15,273 nucleotides of DNA from AL-N1 sp039178835 (GCA_039178835.1 JBCDFA010000176.1:1-15273); one strand, 5' to 3'. Positions 1 to 8,217 are shown, numbered from the stretch's first letter. Numbers and translations: made by a program. Notes: generated by a model not told the origin, from the letters alone.

Positions 1-1
1 A

Positions 2-103
2 CGATGTAGGAGGCATATAGGCAAGGCCCATTGGATCGATGAGGTGACCGTACAGAATGACGCAATGAATCAATGGGGAATCAATGTGTACACACTGATG
101 TAG
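2..103 (+). CDS. Possible 3' end of an upstream gene (partial)
   Basis: An open frame enters from the left edge and stops at TAG 101-103, 38 bases before the GH8 start. It would encode about 33 residues ending in IDEVTVQNDAMNQWGINVYTLM. The piece W-I-D-E-V-T-V resembles the last strand of a beta-sandwich module, but this is only an impression. A 33-codon open frame is expected by chance fairly often, so this is a weak call. If real, it would lie just upstream of, and perhaps be co-transcribed with, the GH8 gene. Confidence 0.2.
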   Translation, partial: RCRRHIGKAHWIDEVTVQNDAMNQWGINVYTLM

Positions 104-130
104 TTCGGTATCACTTAACGGTTTCTTTTT

Positions 131-138
131 AAGGAGGT
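131..138 (+). promoter_or_regulatory. Strong Shine-Dalgarno of the GH8 gene
   Basis: AAGGAGGT lies 3 bases before ATG 142. It is a near-perfect anti-16S match and fixes the start of the GH8 gene. Confidence 0.75.
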
Positions 139-141
139 CTT

Positions 142-1917
142 ATGTTTAGTTTCAAACGATGCAGGTCAACGATCCATGTGCTTCTCTTGTCCGCTTTCCT
201 AGTAATTCCGCTCACCACCGCACACGCACAGTCAGTTGTCAACACAACTCCTTTTATCTCTGGACAGATGTATATGGAAGGGTCCTGTACTGGTATAGGT
301 GAAGGGCACACTGTACTGTATTGTAATGGTGATGGTGTATATCACACGAATCATGGGTTCACCAATGTGCCAGGGCGCTACAGAATAGACATTTTGGGCG
401 CATCCACGACAGCCAACACTGCACAGGTCGATGTCTTTGTCGATGATGTTCAAGTAGGAACTGCTTCGTGGCAAGGAACTAACAACGTCATAAAAACTGT
501 TTCCTTTGATGTTACAAATGGCGCTGCCAGCCGCGATGTGGCATTTCGTATGTCCACCGACACAGGCAATAGCGATGCCAGGATTAATCAGTATTCTCTG
601 TATTACGAAGGAACCGCACAAACACCACAAAACCCACCTGCACCAACGCTCCCATCTTCTGGAGCCGCATTCACTGGGGATTATCGAAATCTCTTTGCGG
701 AATGGGGTCAAAGCCAGAGTGCCGTTCAGAGCAAGGTAGACGAAGCCTACAGAGAGATATTCACTGAAAACGGCTCATCAGATACACGATTGTATTATGA
801 GGCTGGTGCAGAAAAAGCCTATATTCTGGATGTCTTCAACGACGATATTCGTACCGAGGGCATGTCATACGGCATGATCATCGCCGTACAAATGAATGAT
901 CAGGCACGCTTCAATAAACTATGGAACTTTGCCAAGACACACATGCAGTGTCCCAACGACAACTTCGACTGTGGCGACCCTGGTCAGCGCGATGGCTACT
1001 TTGCGTGGCAACTTGATCCAGACACATTTCAACCCATAGACAAAAACCCTGCTCCTGACGGCGAAGTATATTATGCAACAGCCCTCTTGTTAGCCGCCGG
1101 TCGCTGGGGCAATGGTTCTGGCATCTACGATTACCAAAACGAAGCACAAATCATTCTTGATGCCATGCTTGTTGATAATCGCCCCAATAACTTCCGTAGT
1201 CTGTTCAATCTCTCGAACAAACTCATTATCTTTTCGCCCAACAATCAGTCGGCAACCTATGTTGATCCGTCTTATCACACACCGGCCTTCTTTGAGTTCT
1301 GGGCACGACATGATCAGAAAGCATCCAACCGAGCCTTCTGGGCCGATGCAGCCGTAGCAAGCCGCAACTACTGGACAGATGTCATTGGCAATCGCACCAA
1401 TGGGTTGATGCCTGACTGTACCGATTTTAGTGGCACACCTATTCCAAATTGTGCTTCAGGTGTGATTTATGCCTACGATTCATGGCGGACCATCAGCAAC
1501 GTAGCCGTCGACTACGCCTGGTGGAAGGGCGACTCGAACGGGGCTCCGCTCGACAGCCAGGTAACGTGGTCAAATCAACTACAGGAATTCTTCGGACCCA
1601 AACGACCTGAGTACATCAATCGCTGGAATTTGGATGGGACACCATTTGGCAGTGACACAAACTCGCCGGGGCATATCGCCATGAACGCTGTGGCTGGGCT
1701 AGCGGGAACTACCCCACGTGTATGGGAGTTTACCTCTGACGTGTGGGAGCTTCCTATTCCATCAGGACAATTTCGTTACTACGATGGTTGTCTCTACATG
1801 TTGTCATTGCTGCATTTGAGTGGGAACTTCCGTATGTATGAACCTGGTAATGTCTCGACTACGTCTATGCAGACCGATATAGACAAAACCAATCTTTATG
1901 TCAATTCAAACCGCTAA
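142..1917 (+). CDS. Secreted glycoside hydrolase family 8 (xylanase / exo-oligoxylanase type) with N-terminal beta-sandwich module
   Basis: Encodes a 591-residue secreted enzyme. Residues 1-29 form a signal peptide (basic start, hydrophobic core, cleavage after A-H-A). Residues ~35-156 look like a beta-sandwich carbohydrate-binding module (VDVFVDDVQVG), with C49 and C61 able to pair. A Pro/Thr-rich linker follows at ~157-174, then a GH8 (alpha/alpha)6-barrel domain at ~178-575. The GH8 signature R-T-E-G-M-S-Y-G-M gives E239 as proton donor. D306 (P-A-P-D-G-E-x-Y-Y) is the conserved substrate-orienting Asp, and D446 (Y-D-S-W-R) is a candidate general base. Family members cut xylan, cellulose, chitosan or xylo-oligosaccharides. 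The region around D446 looks more like the xylan/Rex branch, but substrate cannot be settled by eye. A terminator follows closely, so it appears to be separate from the ula genes. Confidence 0.88.
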   Translation: MFSFKRCRSTIHVLLLSAFLVIPLTTAHAQSVVNTTPFISGQMYMEGSCTGIGEGHTVLYCNGDGVYHTNHGFTNVPGRYRIDILGASTTANTAQVDVFVDDVQVGTASWQGTNNVIKTVSFDVTNGAASRDVAFRMSTDTGNSDARINQYSLYYEGTAQTPQNPPAPTLPSSGAAFTGDYRNLFAEWGQSQSAVQSKVDEAYREIFTENGSSDTRLYYEAGAEKAYILDVFNDDIRTEGMSYGMIIAVQMNDQARFNKLWNFAKTHMQCPNDNFDCGDPGQRDGYFAWQLDPDTFQPIDKNPAPDGEVYYATALLLAAGRWGNGSGIYDYQNEAQIILDAMLVDNRPNNFRSLFNLSNKLIIFSPNNQSATYVDPSYHTPAFFEFWARHDQKASNRAFWADAAVASRNYWTDVIGNRTNGLMPDCTDFSGTPIPNCASGVIYAYDSWRTISNVAVDYAWWKGDSNGAPLDSQVTWSNQLQEFFGPKRPEYINRWNLDGTPFGSDTNSPGHIAMNAVAGLAGTTPRVWEFTSDVWELPIPSGQFRYYDGCLYMLSLLHLSGNFRMYEPGNVSTTSMQTDIDKTNLYVNSNR

Positions 1918-1945
1918 CGATACGCACAACTATTTTTAACATATG

Positions 1946-1980
1946 GTGGTCACTCTCTTTCAGAGTGGCCACTACAGTTT
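1946..1980 (+). terminator. Hairpin terminator after the GH8 gene
   Basis: An 11-bp stem (1946-1956 GTGGTCACTCT with 1962-1972 AGAGTGGCCAC, one G-U wobble) closes a five-base loop. A short T-containing tail (ACAGTTT) follows. It begins 29 bases after the GH8 stop. The T tract is weak, so termination may be partial. Confidence 0.6.
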
Positions 1981-2202
1981 GTACTCATTCGGTATGGGGG
2001 TATAATCTCTGTGTAACAAGAATACTCACATCTGTGGTGCACATACAACTATCCCATCAACTCATACAGAATAGACACATTGGACCAGATTGCTGCACAT
2101 ATGTGTTGATGAGCTCAGCTCAGTCAGGCGGCGTCATTTACCAAGAAGCAGCATGGGAAACATACTTTTTGCAGCCATATGGTGTTCTTTCCAAGAGCAT
2201 CT
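1973..2202. other. Gene-free gap between GH8 and the regulator's 3' end
   Basis: No convincing gene. On the plus strand TATAAT (2001-2006) lies 17 bases after TTTGTA (1978-1983), a promoter-like pair with a poor -35 box that points into the 3' end of the oppositely oriented regulator. There is a perfect 10-bp palindrome CACATATGTG (2096-2105) and a 7-bp inverted repeat (CATCAAC 2055-2061 with GTTGATG 2105-2111). No clear terminator for the regulator was found. An open frame in this stretch has no recognisable protein features. Confidence 0.35.
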
Positions 2203-3182
2203 TTATAGCTGAACTCTATTACCTGTTCTGATGGTTGTATCAAGCTCCAGAAGCTTCTGGGCAGCTTGATCATCGGTAATAAGGATATCAATATATTTAC
2301 CACGAATCGCGCCTAAGATCGCTCTAGCTTTTTCCTGGCCGCCAGCAACAGCAACAACAGTATCAATACTACGCAATGTTTCCAGGCCAATGCCAATAAC
2401 GCGTTTGTTGAGATCAGCATCGAGTAATCGACCATTAGTATCGTAATGCTGGGCACACATATGACCAACACTTCCTTTGTTTTGCAGCCAAAGCCGATCT
2501 TTTTGATTTAGATAACCTGTCCAGATTAAGCCAGATGTGTCAGATTCTAAAGCCCCGATCCCTAAAATAGCCAGTCTGCTCGTCTCGCAAGCGATAGGGG
2601 CTCTAACACGGTAGGCTGTTGCATGAGCTGATCGCGTGTTTGACGATCCTCTACCAGGAGCGGTGCGTGCAAATAACGATACTGACCACCATAGGCCCTT
2701 GCAAGATCACGGACCTGATCAGGGCCATCGAGGAGAGGGTTTTCCGCTCCTAAAGAACCGATCATTTGTACAACTGTGAGATTTACCTGACGTGTTGGCT
2801 TTATCTGTTGAACCATACTAGCCAGGGAACGCCCAAAAGACATCGCTACGATCATATCATCCTGAACAAGCTGATCGATACACTCAGCCGCTAAGAGATC
2901 TCGGCCTTCTCGAATTTCATCAATAGGTTGGTCATATCCAGCCAACACTCTGACCTCTCGCAAATCAAAGGCACGTTTCAAGGCCTGTTCGATCTGCTCA
3001 TCTCGCTCCCACGGATATTCAATAGTAATTTTGACGATACCTCTGTCACGAGCTTCTTGCAATAAGCGAGATATGGTAGACCGTGACGTATTGAGTTTGC
3101 GACCAATCTCCGACTGGGTGAGTTGCTGTGTATAGTACAATTTGGCGGCCTGCATCAGTAGTTTGTTATTTTCATGAGTCAC
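2203..3182 (-). pseudogene. SorC-family sugar-responsive transcriptional regulator, frameshifted
   Basis: Reads as a SorC/DeoR-like regulator of about 326 residues once one lost base is restored. Residues ~18-50 carry the helix-turn-helix (L-T-Q-S-E-I-G-R-K-L-N-T-S-R-S-T-I-S-R-L-L), followed by the large effector-binding domain that senses a phosphorylated sugar. The start is GTG 3180-3182 with AGGATGG just upstream. The frame runs to codon 203, then hits TAG at 2562-2564. The remainder is open in the -1 frame, continuing A-D-(L)-A-I-L-G-I-G-A-L-E and later G-L-I-W-T-G-Y-L, with stop TAA at 2203-2205. The expected A-D-L-A-I-L motif is restored by one extra C near 2574, so a CC-to-C deletion is the simplest cause. 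The truncated product keeps the DNA-binding domain but loses about a third of the effector domain. It diverges from ulaG and is probably its regulator. E. coli UlaR is a DeoR-family protein, so this would be a different regulator class. Confidence 0.85.
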
Positions 3183-3263
3183 TACAACACCATCCTGTCG
3201 GTATAGGCTTCAAGAGATGGAGTAAGCCACAATCTCGCTTACATGCACAAAATCTCGTGAGAA

Positions 3264-3291
3264 AATATACTACGTTTTTTGCTGCCGTCAA
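3264..3291 (-). promoter_or_regulatory. Promoter of the SorC-type regulator
   Basis: Read on the minus strand, TTGACG (3291-3286) and TATATT (3269-3264) are separated by 16 bases. The pair sits about 80 bases upstream of the GTG start of the regulator. Both boxes are close to sigma-70-type consensus. Confidence 0.55.
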
Positions 3292-3376
3292 TATAGAGAA
3301 CTATCAAACTCGAAATAATCGCCCAAACCTCCCAAAAGAACCATCGATATCACTGAAAATCAGATTCGATAGGCGC

Positions 3377-3486
3377 TTGACAAAATTTGCCGACCATGAT
3401 GGTTTTGGTCATATGTTCATAATTTTGAGAAATTGTTCATATCGACTACACACATCTCGCCTCTCAATTGACAGAAGGGTCGTGAA
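3377..3486 (+). promoter_or_regulatory. ulaG upstream region with paired TGTTCAT repeats
   Basis: This A/T-rich stretch between the divergent regulator and ulaG holds two direct copies of TGTTCAT (3414-3420 and 3434-3440) exactly 20 bases apart, about two helical turns. A TTGAGA/TACACA pair (3425-3430 and 3447-3452, spacer 16) overlaps the second copy and could be the ulaG promoter. A consensus TTGACA at 3377-3382 has no matching -10 box at the usual distance. The repeats are candidate operators for the SorC-type regulator. That is inference from position and spacing only. Confidence 0.35.
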
Positions 3487-4551
3487 ATGAGCAAAGTCAA
3501 TGACATTACACGGGAATCCTGGATACTAAGCAGCTTTCCAGAATGAGGTACCTGGCTTAATGAGGAGATTGAACAAACGGTTGTTGCTCCTGGTACATTT
3601 GCAATGTGGTGGCTCGGCTGCACTGGCATCTGGGTTAAGTCTGAAGGAAACACAAATCTCTGTATTGATCTCTGGGTGAAAAGTGGCAAACGAACACAGT
3701 CAAATCCATGGATGGCAGATCAACACCAGCATCAACGCATGATCGGCGTCAAGAAGCTCCAGCCAAATCTGAGAAATGCCGTCTGTGTTTTGGACCCCTT
3801 TGCTATCCGCGAAATAGATGCGGTACTCGCCACCCATGACCACGGCGATCATATCGATCCGAACGTTGCCGCAGCTGTCATGCAAAATTGTGACTCATCG
3901 GTCCCCTTTATTGGGCCGCACACCTGTGTCAAGTTGTGGACCAGTTGGGGTGTGCCAGAAGAGCGCTGTCGCGAGGTAAAGCCAGGCGACATTGTTGAGA
4001 TTAAAGATACGCAAATCATCGTACTCGACTCATTTGATCGCACCGAATTGGTAACCGCACCAAAAGGGGTTACATTAAAAGACAAAATGCCCCAGGACAT
4101 GGATAAGAAAGCCGTCAATTATCTCATACAAACGCCGGGCGGCAATCTGTATCATAGTGGAGACTCACACTACTCAAACTGGTATGCTAAACATGGAAAT
4201 GATCATCGCATCGATGTCGCACTAGCCTCATTTGGAGAAAACCCACGCGGCATGACCGACAAAATGACCTCAGTCGACATTCTCCGCATGGCCGAGTGTT
4301 TACATGCGAAAGTGGTTATTCCGATTCATCATGATATCTAGACCAACTTTCAGGCTGATCCAAACGAGATACTGATGCTGTGGAATATGAAAAAGGATCG
4401 ATTGCAATACACATTTACCCCTTTCATCTGGCAGGTTGGGGGGAAATATGTGTATCCAGATGATCAGAACAAAATGGTATACCAATATCCTCGTGGCTTT
4501 GATGATGCCTTTGTGATCGAACCTGATTTGCCCTTTAAAGCGCTACTATAA
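3487..4551 (+). pseudogene. ulaG: L-ascorbate-6-phosphate lactonase UlaG, two premature stops
   Basis: Full-length relative of UlaG, the metal-dependent beta-lactamase-fold enzyme that opens L-ascorbate-6-P to 3-keto-L-gulonate-6-P in the cytoplasm. The frame from ATG 3487 to TAA 4549-4551 has 354 codons, the same length as the E. coli protein, and both ends match it (M-S-K-V at the start, E-P-D-L-P-F-K at the end). Two codons where the family has Trp are stops: codon 20 (TGA, 3544-3546, in F-P-E-x-G-T-W-L-N-E-E) and codon 285 (TAG, 4339-4341, in H-H-D-I-x-T-N-F-Q-A-D-P). The metal motif H117-D-H119-x-D121-H122 is intact, as are later conserved segments such as N-Y-L and H-S-G-D-S-H-Y-S-N. 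Each lesion is a single G-to-A change. Re-initiation at ATG 3604 could give only residues 40-284. Likely a recent pseudogene, or two base-call errors. Confidence 0.92.
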
Positions 4552-4713
4552 CCATGCCCGATCTACACAGATCTGAAGAGCGGTACAATCTGTTATACAG
4601 ACACATATTCAATGACGAACAGCATAAAAATCCCGGCCTGTGACGAAAGGAGGGCCTCTTAATCACACAGGCCCAGATCAATAATTTGCTTACTTACCAA
4701 GAAGGATGCAAAG
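4552..4713 (+). promoter_or_regulatory. Leader with hairpin between ulaG and the binding-protein gene
   Basis: Contains an 8-bp perfect stem (4635-4642 GGCCTGTG with 4666-4673 CACAGGCC) around a 23-base loop that includes AAGGAGGGCCTCTT. It ends about 40 bases before the binding-protein ATG, with GAAGGATG as the likely ribosome binding site. No T run follows the stem, so it is more likely an mRNA-stabilising or processing structure than a terminator. Upstream there is CTGTTATACAG (imperfect dyad) and an ACAGAT/ATCTGT inverted repeat. Their role is unknown. Confidence 0.4.
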
Positions 4714-6174
4714 ATGCAAAAATCGACACTGCAAGTAGCGACAACCCTGTTCTCGATAGTCTTGGCAACATTCCTGTTCATGGCATGCTCATCCGGTCAA
4801 TCTCTCGAAACAGCAGGTAATCCAACCGAAAGTGAAGAGCCTCAGCAAGCAGATACTGAAACCAGTGTTACCTCGGATTCTACCAGTCCCTATGCTCCCT
4901 ACAGCGGCGAAACGATTGTAGTGAGTTGGCCATCACTCTCTCACTTTGAAAATGCCCAAACGCTCATCCCGGAATTTGAAGCTGAAACCGGTATCAGAGT
5001 GGAGGTCGACTCTATTCAATACGAGAATATACGCGACAAGCAGATACTTGAAATGAGCAAGCCAGGTGGGCAGGGCGAGTACGATGTTGTAGCGTGGGTG
5101 GTTTTCAACAAGACTGACTACGTCAACAAAGGATATCTCACGGAACTCGCGCCATTCTTTACCAATGCAAAACTCGCTAATCCTAACTATGACCCAGCCG
5201 ATCCCATTCCCGCGTATGTGAAGTCCGGGAGTGTCGTTGGGGGCAACCGAGGCTATCTGTCTGGCCCCACCGATGCGTTGTATGGGGTTCCCTTTGGTGC
5301 CGAAACCAGCATCATGGCCTATCGTACAGATATCTTTGAAAAGCATGGTCTCGACGTACCAACCACCTATGATGAGTTGCTTGAAGTAGCTTCTTTCATC
5401 ACTGAGAATGAAGAAGAGATGTATGGTATCACCAGTCGTGGTGCTTCCAACCACCAGATTGTCCATGCGTGGCTCTTGCATGCAAGCCCGTTCGGTGCCA
5501 ACATCTTTGATGATCAATGGAATGTGACGATTGACTCCCCCGAGGCGATAGCAGCCACCGAAACACTCAAGGCCATTGTCGACAACTCACCGCCAGGAGT
5601 TACCAGTTGGGGTTTTGGGGAACAGGCCAACGCGTTCCTACAGGGTGAAGCAGCGATTTACATCGATACTCTTAAAATCGCCGCCATGAGCCGTGACCCA
5701 GAGCAATCGACGGTTGATGGTAACGTCGGTTATGCGTTGCATCCCAATGGCCCAGCTGGCTGTGGAGCCCAGACTGGTGGCTTTGCAATGGGAATTCCCA
5801 ACAATTCAACCCGTAAGGAAGCGGCTTTTCTCTTTATTCAATGGATGACAAGCAAAGAAACCGACCGCAAAATTGCCGAGGCTGGTGGTGACCCGGTGCG
5901 TCTGTCGACCCTCGCAGATACAGATTTTCAATCCCGTTTCCCTGAATATCCCGTTATTCTGGAACAACTGGAATGTGCCAATGAAGACTGGCGTCCGCTC
6001 ATTCCTGAGTGGGGCGAAATCAATGCACCCATTTTAGGTGTCAGGCTTGGCGAATACATTAACGACCAGAAAGATCTTGATACCGCGCTGTCCGAAGCAA
6101 AGGTTGAAATCCAAGATGTCATGAGTCGTGCTGGGTATTATACCTGGTCCGATTACACAGCCTCCTCGCCCTAG
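4714..6174 (+). CDS. ABC sugar-type substrate-binding lipoprotein
   Basis: A 486-residue extracellular solute-binding protein of the family-1 (MalE-like) type. Residues 1-24 are a lipoprotein signal with lipobox F-M-A-C and lipidated C25. Residues ~26-60 form an acidic S/T/E/Q-rich tether, followed by the mature fold starting at E-T-I-V-V-S-W. Typical landmarks include LIPEFEAETGIRVEV, Y-D-V-V-A-W, a G-V-P-F-G-A-E-T segment, F-L-Q-G-E-A-A-I-Y and a C-terminal A-A-F-L-F-I-Q-W-M. It is followed by two permease genes and sits between ulaG and ulaD, so the ligand is inferred to be L-ascorbate or a close derivative. That ligand is not something the sequence itself proves. The gene is intact, with TAG stop at 6172-6174. 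Confidence 0.9.
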   Translation: MQKSTLQVATTLFSIVLATFLFMACSSGQSLETAGNPTESEEPQQADTETSVTSDSTSPYAPYSGETIVVSWPSLSHFENAQTLIPEFEAETGIRVEVDSIQYENIRDKQILEMSKPGGQGEYDVVAWVVFNKTDYVNKGYLTELAPFFTNAKLANPNYDPADPIPAYVKSGSVVGGNRGYLSGPTDALYGVPFGAETSIMAYRTDIFEKHGLDVPTTYDELLEVASFITENEEEMYGITSRGASNHQIVHAWLLHASPFGANIFDDQWNVTIDSPEAIAATETLKAIVDNSPPGVTSWGFGEQANAFLQGEAAIYIDTLKIAAMSRDPEQSTVDGNVGYALHPNGPAGCGAQTGGFAMGIPNNSTRKEAAFLFIQWMTSKETDRKIAEAGGDPVRLSTLADTDFQSRFPEYPVILEQLECANEDWRPLIPEWGEINAPILGVRLGEYINDQKDLDTALSEAKVEIQDVMSRAGYYTWSDYTASSP

Positions 6175-6266
6175 CTCGTAGTGTTGGCAGTACTGACGGT
6201 AGTAGACGTAGACCCCGCTCTGGTTAGATTGGAACCTGCTGCTACCTTAACTCTGGGGAATTTGAA

Positions 6267-7192
6267 ATGCTTATGAAACGTCTGCGTAATCCACAAACAG
6301 TAGCTCCTTTCATCTTTATTCTGCCAGCTATTACGATTATGGTGGTGGGGCTCATCATTCCCGTTGCAAACGCCTTCTATCTCAGTTTTTTGATTGGGAC
6401 ATGGGGACTCCCTGGGAAACAGCAGAGTTCTTGGGATTTGATAACTATCGCCGCATGCTGACCGATGCGGGAGTCGGTGAGTCCATACTAGTGACGCTCC
6501 GCTACACCTTCTTCACTACGACTCTGGAGATGATTCTCGGGATCGGTTTAGCCCTTGCCTTAGAAAGGTCTATTCGTGGTGCCTCGGTGTTCCATACCAT
6601 CTTCATCCTGCCTTTGATGGTTTCACCTATTGTGGTCGGTCTGATCTGGCGCTATATGCTGGATGCACGCACAGGCGTTATCAATCACTACGTCGAAAGT
6701 ATCGGGATCATGGCACCCTTTCTACAGGGCATAGGGTTTGTTCGCCAAAATTTTCTGGGCGATCCACAATTGGCACTCCCGGCCCTCATCATCACCGATA
6801 TCTGGCAATGGCCCCCTTTCGTCTTTATTATTATTCTGGCAGGGCTGCAAGCCTTACCTGAAGACATACTGCAAGCGGCTCATCTGGATGGGGCAAATTG
6901 GTGGCAAATGACCATGCAAGTCAAGTTACCAATGATATTGCCACTGATTATCGTCACACTATTGATGCGCGTCATTGATGTGTTCCGGGCACTGGAAGTC
7001 ATCTTTATTATGACATTTGGGGGACCAGGAAGAACAACTGAGGTACTATCGCTGAAAATCTATCGAACCGCATTTACTGCACAGGATCTCGGGTATGCCT
7101 CAGTTATTTCCGTAATTCTCATTGGGATCACCTTTCTATTGAGTGTTGGCGTTTTGATGTACAACAATCCCACCAAAGCAGAGGAGGCCTGA
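6267..7192 (+). pseudogene. ABC sugar permease A (MalF-type) with frameshift in a T run
   Basis: First inner-membrane permease of the importer, about 308 residues if the frame is mended. The start is ATG 6267 after GGGGA. Residues ~10-38 form the first membrane helix. After S40-F41 the frame must move by -1 to read D-W-D-M-G-T-P-W-E-T-A-E-F-L-G-F-D-N-Y, which is typical of this family. As written, the first frame ends at TGA 6459-6461 after 64 residues. The rest is open to TGA 7190-7192 and contains further membrane helices and the EAA loop that docks the ATPase (E-D-I-L-Q-A-A-H-L-D-G-A). The break lies in six T's (6386-6391). Either one T was lost from seven, or the heptamer T-TTT-TTG (6386-6392), a canonical -1 slippery sequence in the right phase, allows ribosomes to shift. 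Confidence 0.88.
6386..6392 (+). other. T TTT TTG slippery heptamer / frameshift site in permease A
   Basis: In the zero frame the codons are AGT TTT TTG, so T-TTT-TTG fits the X-XXY-YYZ pattern for simultaneous -1 slippage. A -1 slip here leads directly into GAT TGG GAC (D-W-D) and the rest of the permease. A T run can also cause polymerase slippage or a sequencing deletion. I did not identify a stimulatory stem-loop downstream. Confidence 0.45.
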
Positions 7193-7197
7193 GCACA

Positions 7198-8217
7198 TTG
7201 GGGACTACAACGTATATTAACAAAAAAACGACAACAGATACCAAAGTATCAAAGCTCCAGATAACATGGGCACAAGTTGGCCATTATCTCCTGCTTATCG
7301 TCTTAGCTCTCATCATTTTAGGCCCGCTGTACTTGATGGTAATGACCTCACTCAAGGAACAAGTTGTGATCATGTCGCGTGAGCCAGTCTGGTTCTTTAC
7401 ACCCACCTTGGAAAACTACCGGCAGATCCTCGTGGAAGAGAACTTCCTCGGCCATTTGTTCAGCTCATTTATGGTAGGATTAGGTGCAACTGTGCTGACG
7501 CTCTTTGTCTCTGGCTGGGCCGCCTACGCGATTGCACGCATGCGATTTCCAGGACGTGGCTTAATGTCCAACACCACATTGATTGTCCGCATGGTCCCAC
7601 CGGCAGTGCTTACGGTACCGATTGTTGCTATGTGGGGGGCCTGGGAAAATGGACTCATCGCTGGCCAGGAGAATAGTTTTTTCTTTGCTGGTCTCAACAA
7701 TGCCTATCTGACCTGGATCAATTCGACAGCATTGTGTACCTCAAACTCATACCTGCTGGAAGCAATATGTCCACTGTTGAACGACGGTCTGGCCGACGGA
7801 CGGTTGGGATTAATCTTATTCTACTCAGCGCTGAATTTGCCATTCACTGTTTGGTTGTTGATTGGCTTCATCCACCAAATCCCGGTTGAACTCGAAGAGG
7901 CAGCCATTGTCGATGGCGCAACGCCTTTTCAAGTTTTTAGCAAAGTGCTGCTTCCTTTGATGAAGAATGGCTATGCGGTAACAGGTCTCTTCACGTTTCG
8001 TATCGCATGGAATGAATTCCTGCTCGCGCTGATCTTAACGGGACGCACCTCCTACACACTACCCGTGAAAACAACGCTCTTCATCAGAGAATCTGGTGTC
8101 CAGTGGGGCTTGATTATGGCGATGGGAACACTGATTCTTATCCCACCCTTGATAGTCACCTTTTTTGCTGCTCGTCAGATCATTCAGGGCATGACATCTG
8201 GCGCAGTGAAAGGATAA
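7198..8217 (+). CDS. ABC sugar permease B (MalG-type) with a long extracytoplasmic insertion
   Basis: Second permease of the importer, 339 residues. The only sensible start is TTG 7198, 10 bases after AGGAGG (7182-7187), which lies within the end of permease A. Membrane helices are near residues 27-50, 85-110, 127-147, 203-225, 258-281 and 303-325. The EAA loop E-L-E-E-A-A-I-V-D-G-A-T-P-F (231-244) is intact and would contact the ATPase. Relatives are usually about 270-300 residues. The excess lies at ~148-202, between helices 3 and 4 on the outer face, and holds two Cys (C180, C191). This segment may touch the binding protein or ligand. No ATPase gene follows. Confidence 0.88.
   Translation: MGTTTYINKKTTTDTKVSKLQITWAQVGHYLLLIVLALIILGPLYLMVMTSLKEQVVIMSREPVWFFTPTLENYRQILVEENFLGHLFSSFMVGLGATVLTLFVSGWAAYAIARMRFPGRGLMSNTTLIVRMVPPAVLTVPIVAMWGAWENGLIAGQENSFFFAGLNNAYLTWINSTALCTSNSYLLEAICPLLNDGLADGRLGLILFYSALNLPFTVWLLIGFIHQIPVELEEAAIVDGATPFQVFSKVLLPLMKNGYAVTGLFTFRIAWNEFLLALILTGRTSYTLPVKTTLFIRESGVQWGLIMAMGTLILIPPLIVTFFAARQIIQGMTSGAVKG

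Noticed and set aside
1965..2231. Open frame of 88 codons on the plus strand
   Set aside because: It begins inside the GH8 terminator, has no ribosome binding site or recognisable protein character, and overlaps the 3' end of the regulator.
2562..2580. Programmed frameshift in the SorC-type regulator
   Set aside because: No slippery heptamer in the right phase. A shift at the TTT before the stop would leave W-L-F in place of the expected L-A-I-L, whereas one missing C restores the motif exactly.
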